Shown: positions 18,719-25,754 of the stretch, piece after piece
How positions within the stretch are numbered: position 1 is the stretch's first letter
How the letters are laid out: each line of letters begins with the position of its first letter
DNA from: CATQHL01 sp965242895
GTDB lineage: Bacteria > Actinomycetota > Acidimicrobiia > Acidimicrobiales > CATQHL01
Assembly (NCBI GenBank): GCA_965242895.1
Contig: OZ251507.1
Location: 1,674,001-1,738,000 of the forward strand
Length of the DNA: 64,000 nt
Direction of reading: 5' to 3'
Notes under the pieces: model-generated
What the model was told of the DNA's origin: nothing
What the model saw: the letters and a program-made list of their open reading frames with translations, nothing else
Databases searched by the model: none
Position numbers and translations under genes: made by a program

Positions 18719-19963
18719 ATGAAAGGTCAGATTATGTTTTCTAAGAAGAAAGGTCAAATTATGTTTTCTAGGAGGCTAGCTGGGTGTTGCCGCCGTGTGC
18801 TGGTGGTGGTGCTCGTTTCGGTCTTGTTGGTGTCTGCTTGTTCACCCGCCGCCTCGCCTTCGTCGCAGCGGGCGTTAGAAGTTCTAGAAGAAGTGTTCAC
18901 TGGGGAGGAGTTAGAGGGTTTGCGGGAGGTGGCTACCGAGGAAGAGTTGGTGGACCTGGCAGGACACTTCAGCGGGGAGGAGTTGGTGGAGTTGTTGGGG
19001 CCGGAGAGCTCTGAGGCGGCGGCTTCGGAATTTTTGACCGAGGATATTAAGATATTGCTGGAGGATATTGATGAGGATGATGAGAGTATTTCTGATGAGG
19101 AGGTGCGGGCTTGGGCGTTCTTGAGTAGGGCTGTTTTGGAGAGTGATCCTTTGGGGATTGACGCGAATGACATCTCTACGCCTGTCGGGGCGTTTTGTTG
19201 GGTAGCGTTGCGCCTGCGGTGGGTTATGCCTTCTCAGGGCACGGTTGATGTGCAGTTAGGAGGTTCTCTTGATATGGATTGGTGGTATGTGGATAGTCTC
19301 TTTTTGTGGGGGCTTGAGAGGATGGCTGCCGCCCGGGGGGTGGAGTTGGGGTGGGAGACTGATGCTACGGGTTATAATCGTTCGCTCAGACGGTTCTTGT
19401 TGCAGGCCACTGCTCCTGAGATTAGGGATGTTGTTTTTTCTGAAGGTTTGCCGCCTGCGCTCAGGCCCATAGCGGATAGTTTCTACGATTATTTTGACCT
19501 TTTGCTTGAATTACCGGTTTATCGTGCGAGGCCGAAGGTTGAGGAGATTTCCGGTTACCCGGCTCTCGCTGGGTTGACTGGGGAGGACATTCAACAGTTT
19601 TGGCCGGAGATCCTTGAGACAAAGTTGAGCAGAGACAACTACGAAAGTTACCTAGAACTGTTGCAGCTGTTGGAAGATGATGAGGTTCGGGGACTGCTTA
19701 ACTCCGAGTGCTCCCAGCGCACATTGCGGGAAAGGATCGAACGGGCCTGCCCTTCTTGGGTCGCGGAGGCTTTCGAGTCTTTATCAGAAAAATTTTCGGA
19801 TTCATTTTTATTACGTAATATCGTTCCGCTTTCGGTATCGGACGGTATTCTCTTACCTTCATGTACTCTCGCGAGCGACTTCCCTCAGTACTGGGAGACC
19901 AATTCTGACTGCCTTTTCGGATGCCCTGGGGAAGTATCTCGAGAGAGAACTATTTTTGATTAG
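18719..19963 (+). CDS. LP9: short lipoprotein without propeller
   Basis: 414 residues. The N-terminus shows the duplicated leader (KGQIMFSKKKGQIMFSRR); the likely start is the inner ATG 18761. Lipobox LVSAC, EEL repeats and the short-form domain follow (GIDANDISTPVGAFCW, YNRSLRRFLL, LLNSECSQRT), ending SDCLFGCPGEVSRERTIFD. The final FPPPSS tail of LP3, LP5 and LP6 is missing. It is the last gene of the array and faces the minus-strand dehydrogenase gene. Confidence 0.8.
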   Translation: MKGQIMFSKKKGQIMFSRRLAGCCRRVLVVVLVSVLLVSACSPAASPSSQRALEVLEEVFTGEELEGLREVATEEELVDLAGHFSGEELVELLGPESSEAAASEFLTEDIKILLEDIDEDDESISDEEVRAWAFLSRAVLESDPLGIDANDISTPVGAFCWVALRLRWVMPSQGTVDVQLGGSLDMDWWYVDSLFLWGLERMAAARGVELGWETDATGYNRSLRRFLLQATAPEIRDVVFSEGLPPALRPIADSFYDYFDLLLELPVYRARPKVEEISGYPALAGLTGEDIQQFWPEILETKLSRDNYESYLELLQLLEDDEVRGLLNSECSQRTLRERIERACPSWVAEAFESLSEKFSDSFLLRNIVPLSVSDGILLPSCTLASDFPQYWETNSDCLFGCPGEVSRERTIFD

Positions 19964-19966
19964 CAC

Positions 19967-20041
19967 CCGCGTTGCTTGAGGAGGCTGCCGCAGACGGAGT
20001 GCTCACTGAGAACGCTGAGGAGTTTTCGTCAGCGTCTTCTT
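19967..20041 (+). pseudogene. Remnant of the ricin-region gene 3' end (after LP9)
   Basis: CTTGAGGAGGCTGCCGCAGA followed by CGGAGTGCTCACTGAGAACG encodes EEAAADGVLTENAEE, the conserved pre-terminal block of the left-edge gene. It marks the right boundary of the array. Confidence 0.45.
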
Positions 20042-20062
20042 AATTTCGTCAGCGTCTTCTTA
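20024..20062 (+). repeat. Tandem 19-base repeat at the array end
   Basis: TTTCGTCAGCGTCTTCTTA occurs at 20024-20042 and 20044-20062, separated by one base. It sits between the array and the convergent dehydrogenase gene. No function is apparent; it may be a recombination scar. Confidence 0.8.
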
Positions 20063-20112
20063 GTGAAGTAGGCGGCACCGAGCTTCTTCCCCCCTGAGGG
20101 AGTTGCGATCGC

Positions 20113-21057
20113 TCAGTAGCCCAGGGATACGTCGACGCTTCCTAGGAGGGGTTCGCCGGCGCCCCAGCGGCGGACGTTCTCGGCGGTGCGCCGCGCCAGC
20201 AGTTTCAAGCCCATTTCGGGCGTGTTGCCCACGTGGGGGGTGATGATGCAGTTCGGCAAGTCCCAGAGGGGGTGGCCGTCCGGCAAGGGTTCGGGATCGG
20301 TCACGTCGAGGGCGGCGCCCGCTATCGACCCGCTCTGAAGCGCCGAGGTGAGGTCTTCTGTGACTACGTGCTCGCCGCGTCCAACGTTGACTAGCCAGGA
20401 GCGCTCCGGCATGGCCGCCAGAGACTTGGCGTCGATTACGCCCCTCGTCTCGTCCGTGAGGGCCAGCGCCACCACCACTGCGTCGGCTTCGGGCAGCACC
20501 CCGGGGAGGTCGTAGAGGCTGGCCACCTCCGCTCCGGCGATGGGGTTGCTGCGCCTTCTCAGAACGGTGACGCTGCAGTCGAAAGGTTCGAGCAGGCGCA
20601 GCAGTTCGCTAGCGATGCCCCCTCCTCCGAGGATCACCACGCCCGAGCCGCGCAGATTGCGGCCTTGCGGGGGAGCCCAGGATCGGGCGGGCAGGTACTC
20701 GGTCAGACCGCGCATGCCCGCTAGCAGCAGTCCGAGGGCGAGTTCTGCGACCGGTTCGGCGTAGACGCCCTTGCCGCAGACCCACTGCCTGCGGTCGTCG
20801 AGGTAGGCCAGGAAAGGTTCGACGCCTGCGTAAGGGAGCTGCACCCACTGCAGGTGGGGCGCTGCTGCGAGCAGTTCCCCCAGCAGGGCTTGCTCGGCGG
20901 GTTCGGCCCAGATGAGGGCTTCCGCCTCGGCTGCCGGTGCGATCTTTCCGCCCCCTTTCGCAACCCCTGCGATTAGGGCGTCTCGCCGCCAGCACTGCGG
21001 CTCTACGGCTACGCGGGGCGGCCCGTCGGCTATGCGGACAGCCTGCACGCCTGCCAC
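20113..21057 (-). CDS. D-isomer 2-hydroxyacid dehydrogenase
   Basis: 314 residues, GTG start. The catalytic domain comes first, then a Rossmann motif (VVILGGGGIASELL, residues 138-151), NVGRG with the substrate-binding Arg, the DPEPLPDGHPLW segment with the catalytic Glu, and TPHVGN with the catalytic His. These define the NAD(P)-dependent phosphoglycerate/lactate dehydrogenase-like superfamily; the substrate cannot be told. It follows the fumarase gene by 14 bases on the same strand, so it is probably co-transcribed. Confidence 0.85.
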   Translation of the reverse strand: MAGVQAVRIADGPPRVAVEPQCWRRDALIAGVAKGGGKIAPAAEAEALIWAEPAEQALLGELLAAAPHLQWVQLPYAGVEPFLAYLDDRRQWVCGKGVYAEPVAELALGLLLAGMRGLTEYLPARSWAPPQGRNLRGSGVVILGGGGIASELLRLLEPFDCSVTVLRRRSNPIAGAEVASLYDLPGVLPEADAVVVALALTDETRGVIDAKSLAAMPERSWLVNVGRGEHVVTEDLTSALQSGSIAGAALDVTDPEPLPDGHPLWDLPNCIITPHVGNTPEMGLKLLARRTAENVRRWGAGEPLLGSVDVSLGY

Positions 21058-21071
21058 CGTGCCTGCTCCGC

Positions 21072-22724
21072 CTAGACCCTAGGGCGGATGTGCAGGGGGC
21101 GGGAGACCTCGGCGAAAAAGTCGTTCCCCTTGTCGTCGATGACCATGAACGCCGGGAAGTCCTTTACGCGGATCTTCCAGACCGCCTCCATGCCCAGTTC
21201 GGGATACTCCAGGACTTCCATGGAGCGGATGGCGTCTGCGCCCAGGCGTGCTCCCGGCCCGCCGATGGAACCCAGATAGAACCCGCCGTGTGCGGCGCAG
21301 GAGTCCACCACGGCTCTCGAACGGTTGCCCTTGGCGAGCATCACGAGGCTCCCGCCCGCCGCCTGAAACTGATTTACGTAGGAGTCCATCCGCCCGGCCG
21401 TGGTGGGGCCGAAGGAGCCGGAGGCGTAACCCTCGGGCGTCTTCGCTGGGCCTGCGTAGTAGACCGGATGGCGGCGCAGGTACTCAGGCATCGCCTCTCC
21501 GGCGTCGAGGCGTTCCTTGATGTGGGCGTGAGCGGTGTCGCGCGCCACCACAAGGGTTCCTGTGAGGGAGAGGCGGGTCTTGACCGGGTACTCGCCCAAC
21601 TTGCGGCGGATTTCGCTCATGGGCTGCTCCAGGTCCACCTCTACGGGGTCGCCGAACAGGGACTCGTCAATGGCGGCTGGCAGGAATCTGGCCGGATCGG
21701 TTTCCAGTTCTTCCAGGAAGATGCCCTCGACGGTGATCTTTCCCAGGACTTGGCGGTCGGCCGAGCAGGACAGGGCGATCGCCACCGGACAGGAGGCGGC
21801 GTGGCGCGGCAGGCGCACGACGCGCACGTCATGGCAGAAGTATTTGCCGCCGAACTGGGCGCCGATGCCGAACTTCCTGGTGAGGTTCAGAATTTCCGCC
21901 TCCCAGTGCGGGTCGCGCAGAGCTTCCCCGGAGCCTGAACCCTTGGTGGGGAGGTGGTCGAGGTAGCGGGCGGAGGCTAGTTTGGCCACGCTCAGCGTGT
22001 GCTCGGCTGAAGTGCCGCCGATCACCACGGCCAGGTGGTAGGGTGGGCATGCGGTGGTGCCGATCTCCCGCAGTTTCTCGTCGAGGAAGTCCAGCAGGCT
22101 TTCGGGGTTCAGCAGAGCCCGGCTCTTCTGGTAGAGGAAGCTCTTGTTGGCCGATCCGCCCCCCTTGGCGATGAAGAGAAACTTGTACTCGCTGCCTGGA
22201 ACGGCTTCGATGGAGATCTCGGCCGGCAGGTTGTTGCCCGTGTTCTTCTCCTCGAAGATGCCCAGCGGGGCCAATTGCGAGTAGCGGAGGTTGGACGTCT
22301 GGTAGGTGTCGAAGACGCCATGAGAGATCGCTTCGCGGTCGTCGAAGTCGGTCAGGACCTCCTGACCTTTGCGGGCCTTGACGATCGCCGTGCCGGTGTC
22401 TTGACAGCCCGGCAGGACGCCCCCTGCGGCAATGTTGGCGTTGCGGAGAAGTTCCATAGCCACGAATCGGTCGTTGGCGGAGGCTTCGGGGTCGTCGAGG
22501 ATGTTGCGGAGTTGCTGCAGATGGCCTGGACGCAGAAGGTGCGCCATGTCCCGCATGGCCTCGGCGGTGAGCCGTCGGAGCGCCTCGTAGGAGACCTGCA
22601 GGAATCGGTGCACGCCCTCCTGCCGGACGCTCACTCCGTCGTCGCCCAGCGAACGGTAGACGACGCCGTCGTCTGGGGTTTCGGCCAGCATGGGTTGGTA
22701 GATGAAGTTTTCCATGGCGGTCAT
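21072..22724 (-). CDS. fumA: Fumarate hydratase, class I (iron-sulfur)
   Basis: About 550 residues from ATG 22724 (MTAMENFIYQPML; ATG 22715 is also possible). It interconverts fumarate and malate in the TCA cycle using a 4Fe-4S cluster. Class I marks seen: GCQDTGTA with the first cluster Cys, IAKGGGSANKSFLYQ, GGTSAEHTLSVAKLAS, and the C-terminal beta domain with SGSFGPTTAGRMDSYV and KGNRS. The frame runs open another 450 bases upstream, but that stretch lacks fumarase features and overlaps the real gene at 22814-23302. Middle of a minus-strand group. Confidence 0.9.
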   Translation of the reverse strand: MTAMENFIYQPMLAETPDDGVVYRSLGDDGVSVRQEGVHRFLQVSYEALRRLTAEAMRDMAHLLRPGHLQQLRNILDDPEASANDRFVAMELLRNANIAAGGVLPGCQDTGTAIVKARKGQEVLTDFDDREAISHGVFDTYQTSNLRYSQLAPLGIFEEKNTGNNLPAEISIEAVPGSEYKFLFIAKGGGSANKSFLYQKSRALLNPESLLDFLDEKLREIGTTACPPYHLAVVIGGTSAEHTLSVAKLASARYLDHLPTKGSGSGEALRDPHWEAEILNLTRKFGIGAQFGGKYFCHDVRVVRLPRHAASCPVAIALSCSADRQVLGKITVEGIFLEELETDPARFLPAAIDESLFGDPVEVDLEQPMSEIRRKLGEYPVKTRLSLTGTLVVARDTAHAHIKERLDAGEAMPEYLRRHPVYYAGPAKTPEGYASGSFGPTTAGRMDSYVNQFQAAGGSLVMLAKGNRSRAVVDSCAAHGGFYLGSIGGPGARLGADAIRSMEVLEYPELGMEAVWKIRVKDFPAFMVIDDKGNDFFAEVSRPLHIRPRV

Positions 22725-22813
22725 GTGGCGGGGTTTGCGGGGTCGGTCATGTTGCGGGTTGGCGTCTTCGGCGACTTGGTCTTGCGTCGGGTAGGCGTCT
22801 GGCGTCTGCGGCG

Positions 22814-23302
22814 TCAGCCCAGCGCCGGGGCGCCTGGGAACGGCCCGGGGTCGTCGCTGCTCGGCAAGGTGACCTTGCTCCAGTGCATCATCTTGCTGAG
22901 TTTGTCGGTTACGTCGCGCCACGCCTTCGGATCCCATCCTTCGGCGTCGCCGACCACATCTAGTTGGTGGTTTAGGTGGACGATGGCGGGCAGCCGTTCC
23001 AGGGAGAGGGCTTTGACCATGGCCCTTTCGGGGTCTAGGAATGTCAGGAATTCCTCGGAGAGCGGCCCCAGGAACCGCCGGACCTGGCTTTCGTTGCCGC
23101 AAACTAGCCAGGCGACTCGGCAGTTCGCTCCCTTGAATGTGGTGAGCACGCGCCGCGCCGTGGGGAGAATCCAACTGCTTTCGTGCGTGAAAGGGTCTAG
23201 CGCCACTACCACAAGATGGAAGGTGGTCACCCAGTCGCCTGCCGGCCGGGTGCGGCCTTCTAGTGGCTGCAGTAAAGTCTCGGGCGCGGGCGCGCTAGCC
23301 AT
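22814..23302 (-). CDS. Thioredoxin-fold protein lacking the CxxC
   Basis: 162 residues. VVVALDPFTHESSW lines up with the strand and active-site loop of thioredoxins, but DPFT stands where the CxxC would be. TARRVLTTF, CRVAWLVCGNES, and a cis-Pro-like motif RLPAIVHLN match the rest of the fold. Without the cysteine pair a redox role is unlikely; binding or assembly is a guess. The start is 4 bases after the SMP-30-like gene stop and the gene precedes fumarase, suggesting one operon. Confidence 0.65.
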   Translation of the reverse strand: MASAPAPETLLQPLEGRTRPAGDWVTTFHLVVVALDPFTHESSWILPTARRVLTTFKGANCRVAWLVCGNESQVRRFLGPLSEEFLTFLDPERAMVKALSLERLPAIVHLNHQLDVVGDAEGWDPKAWRDVTDKLSKMMHWSKVTLPSSDDPGPFPGAPALG

Positions 23303-23306
23303 AGGT

Positions 23307-24188
23307 TCAGCTGATCCTCCCTCGGAACGGGCGCATTCCCTCTACCCCGAGGTCGACTCGCAGCAGTCTGCCCACCATGGGGGCTTCCGCCGTGACCTCG
23401 GAGATGTCGCCGAAGTCGGTTACCCAGAGGGTGCTTCCGTCGAAGCAGCAGTTAAGCGGCACATACGGGCACTCCAGGAAGTCCAGGTAGGAGCCGTCAG
23501 GGGCTATGACGTCCAGACCCCCGCCCATAAAAACGGTAATCCAGTAGTTGCCTTCGGTGTCTAGCTTGAAGCCGTCAGGCGTGTGGCCCTCGGGCAGGGT
23601 GCAGATGAGTTCGATCGTTCCGTCCGGGCGGCGACGGCGCACGTCTAGCGTGTATGACTCCACCCACACCACGCTGCCGTCGGGATCAACCGCCACTCCG
23701 TTGGTGTAGACCGGCTCCAACTCTTCGAGAATCTTCCCAGTCCCGTCCGGCAGAAGCTCAAATAGGTAACTGCTGTCGGGCTTGTTGATCGGATCCCACT
23801 CGCCCGAATCCGTGAAGTAGAGCGACCCGTTGGGTCCGAAGGCTAAGTCGTTTGGGGCGTTCAGTTTGACGCCTTCTATTTCGGTGACGATTTCCTCGAC
23901 CGACAGATCGGGGTTAATTTTCTGGATAGAGGGGGGGACTTGGTCTTTGGCTCTCCACGCTCCGACTGTTCCTCCGTTTTGCGTGACGTAGACCGACCCG
24001 TCGTCGCCCACCAAGCAGGCGTTGGTTCCGCCCCCGCAATAGGCGTACTGTGACACGCCCGAGCCTTGCTCGAACACCTGCACGTCGCTGGTGTAGGTGT
24101 TCACGAAAACCACTCGGCCGTCTTCGAGCACGTCGGGGCCTTCGGGGTGTCCGAGGTTTTCCGCCATCACTTCGATGTTTCGTTTCAT
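23307..24188 (-). CDS. SMP-30/gluconolactonase-like beta-propeller protein
   Basis: 293 residues from ATG 24188, which has GGAGG six bases upstream (a TTG at 24200 is the only longer option). Family marks: LGHPEGPDVLEDG with the metal-binding Glu, LNAPNDLAFGPNGSLYFTDSG with Asn and Asp, YTNGVAVDPDG and HTPDGFKLDTEGNYW with the catalytic Asp. Members are metal-dependent lactonases or esterases for sugar lactones; the substrate here is unknown. First gene of the likely group with the thioredoxin-fold gene, fumarase and dehydrogenase. Confidence 0.8.
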   Translation of the reverse strand: MKRNIEVMAENLGHPEGPDVLEDGRVVFVNTYTSDVQVFEQGSGVSQYAYCGGGTNACLVGDDGSVYVTQNGGTVGAWRAKDQVPPSIQKINPDLSVEEIVTEIEGVKLNAPNDLAFGPNGSLYFTDSGEWDPINKPDSSYLFELLPDGTGKILEELEPVYTNGVAVDPDGSVVWVESYTLDVRRRRPDGTIELICTLPEGHTPDGFKLDTEGNYWITVFMGGGLDVIAPDGSYLDFLECPYVPLNCCFDGSTLWVTDFGDISEVTAEAPMVGRLLRVDLGVEGMRPFRGRIS

Positions 24189-24303
24189 AGTTTCCTCCAA
24201 TCGGGTTTCGTATTGATTATTGAATACAGATGGTTCTTGTTCGGGGCGGGTTGCTGGCGGGTTTCGCTGGTCGGTTGCTGGCGGGGTTCACGGCGGGCGC
24301 TTC

Positions 24304-25071
24304 CTAAGCCCCCATGGCGTGGTATCCGCCGTCTACGTGGATTATCTCCCCGGTCGTGGCGTCTAACCAGTCTGAGAGCAGCAGAACGCAGGCTCGTGCC
24401 ACGGGCTCGGGGTCGCTCACGTCCCAGCCCAGCGGCGCACGCGTCTTCCAGGCGTCTTCGAAGGCAGAAAATCCCTGAATGGAGCGCGCAGCCATCGTTC
24501 GCACCGGGCCGGCTGCCACGAGGTTGACGCGGATTCCTTGTCTTCCCAGGTCGCGTGCCAGATAACGGGATACAGATTCGAGGGCTGCCTTAGCCACGCC
24601 CATCCAGTCGTAGACCGGCCAAGCCACTGACGCGTCGAAGTCCAGCCCTACCAGGGAGCCGCCTTCGGGCATTAGCGGCGCCGCCAGATCGGCCAGCGCC
24701 TTGAGGGAGTAAGAGGAAATCTCCAGGGCTGTCGCTACGTCGTCCCATCCAGGTGCCATGAAGTCTCCGCCCAGGCAGTTCTGCGGAGCAAAACCGATTG
24801 CGTGAAGAGCCCCGTCCAGCGTCCCCCAGCGTTCCGCCAGCGCTTCGCGCACTCGCTCTATGTGAGCAGGCTCTCTGACGTCCAGCTCAAATACCTGCGG
24901 CGTCTCAGGAAGTTTGCGCGCAGTGCGTTCCGTGAGACGCAGTCCCCGCCCCGCGCCGGTGAGCACTACTTCAGCCCCCTCTGCCTGCGCTAGCCGAGCT
25001 GTGGCAAAAGCTAGGGAAGCGTCCGTGAGTACGCCGGTGAGCAAGAGCCTTTTGCCAGTCAAGATACCCAT
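24304..25071 (-). CDS. inhA: Enoyl-[acyl-carrier-protein] reductase, InhA type
   Basis: About 255 residues. It reduces enoyl-ACP with NADH in the last step of type II fatty-acid elongation. Marks: GKRLLLTGVLTDASLAF (cofactor loop), LDFDASVAWPVYDWMGVAK with the Tyr-x6-Lys pair, RVNLVAAGPVRT and DWLDATTGEIIHVDGG, all close to the mycobacterial InhA pattern rather than enterobacterial FabI. The start is set at ATG 25071 by fit to the family; a TTG at 25080 is also in frame. It diverges from the F420 reductase gene with overlapping -10 boxes. Confidence 0.9.
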   Translation of the reverse strand: MGILTGKRLLLTGVLTDASLAFATARLAQAEGAEVVLTGAGRGLRLTERTARKLPETPQVFELDVREPAHIERVREALAERWGTLDGALHAIGFAPQNCLGGDFMAPGWDDVATALEISSYSLKALADLAAPLMPEGGSLVGLDFDASVAWPVYDWMGVAKAALESVSRYLARDLGRQGIRVNLVAAGPVRTMAARSIQGFSAFEDAWKTRAPLGWDVSDPEPVARACVLLLSDWLDATTGEIIHVDGGYHAMGA

Positions 25072-25082
25072 CGTGCTCAAGC

Positions 25083-25089
25083 TACCCTA
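25083..25089. promoter_or_regulatory. Overlapping divergent -10 boxes between inhA and the F420 reductase gene
   Basis: TACCCT at 25083-25088 ends six bases before the plus-strand ATG at 25095, giving a leaderless start. Its complement region reads TAGGGT on the minus strand (25089-25084), 12 bases before the inhA ATG. Both cannot be occupied by polymerase at once, so the two genes may be reciprocally expressed. Confidence 0.5.
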
Positions 25090-25094
25090 AGGGC

Positions 25095-25754
25095 ATGAAC
25101 ATAGGAGTAATTGGAGGAACTGGCCCTGCCGGGAGAGGTCTCGCAGCCCGGTTGGCAAGCGTGGGATACGACGTGATCCTGGGCTCTCGCTCGCAAGAGC
25201 GCGCCGGCGAGGCGCGCGAGCGGATCGTGTCTGCCTGGCCGGATCATTCCCTGAAGATAACCCCAGGTCTCAACACGGCGGCAGCGGACGCCGACCTAGT
25301 GGTCGTGGGCACTCTCTGGGATGGCGCAGCGACGACGACCGAGCAGTTGGCGTCCCAGCTTGAAGGCAAGGTGGTCATCTCTATGTGCAACGCTCTCACC
25401 CGACTGGGCAAGGAGTTTGTGCCGTTGGTGCCGCCGCGGGGGTCTGTGGCGGTGAGCGTGCAGGCGGCCGCACCCGAGGCGAAGGTGGCTGCAGCGCTTC
25501 ATCACATCCCTGCCAAGGAACTGGGGGAGATCGACACCCCCTTGGACTTCGACGTGCTCGTCTGCTCCGACTATCCGGAGGCCACCGATGCGGCTTCCGC
25601 CCTAGTCGACGACATTCCGGGGCTTCGGGCGCTCGACGCTGGCAGCCTCTCTTCGGCAGCCCCCATCGAGGCATTCACGGCGGTGCTGCTTCAGCTGAAC
25701 GTTCGTTACTCCACTCGGGTGTCCCTGCGCTTTACGGGCTTGAAGGAGGAGTGA
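25095..25754 (+). CDS. npdG: NADPH-dependent F420 reductase
   Basis: 219 residues. It transfers hydride between NADP(H) and coenzyme F420. N-terminal NADP motif IGVIGGTGPAGRGLAARLA, the SRSQERA phosphate-binding loop, and the conserved segments VVISMCNALTRLG, AAALHHIPAKEL, LVCSDYPEA and PGLRALDAGSL. It implies F420 use, as expected in actinobacteria. Its TGA overlaps the GTG of the next gene (GTGA at 25751-25754), suggesting translational coupling. No ribosome site is visible; a TACCCT box sits six bases before the ATG. Confidence 0.88.
   Translation: MNIGVIGGTGPAGRGLAARLASVGYDVILGSRSQERAGEARERIVSAWPDHSLKITPGLNTAAADADLVVVGTLWDGAATTTEQLASQLEGKVVISMCNALTRLGKEFVPLVPPRGSVAVSVQAAAPEAKVAAALHHIPAKELGEIDTPLDFDVLVCSDYPEATDAASALVDDIPGLRALDAGSLSSAAPIEAFTAVLLQLNVRYSTRVSLRFTGLKEE

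Noticed and set aside
2954..19963. CRISPR or transposon array
   Set aside because: Repeats are gene-sized paralogs and spacer scraps; there are no short regular repeat-spacer units, transposase genes or terminal inverted repeats.
1..20060. Toxin with a family of immunity lipoproteins
   Set aside because: Attractive given the PLA2-like motif, but nothing in the sequence shows inhibition or pairing, so it is mentioned only as a hypothesis.
22725..23174. N-terminal 150-residue extension of the fumarase frame
   Set aside because: The text is Arg/Pro-rich with no fumarase similarity and overlaps a better gene (22814-23302) in another frame.
22035..23564. 509-residue plus-strand frame
   Set aside because: Antisense to fumarase and its neighbours; no recognisable motif; explained by high GC.
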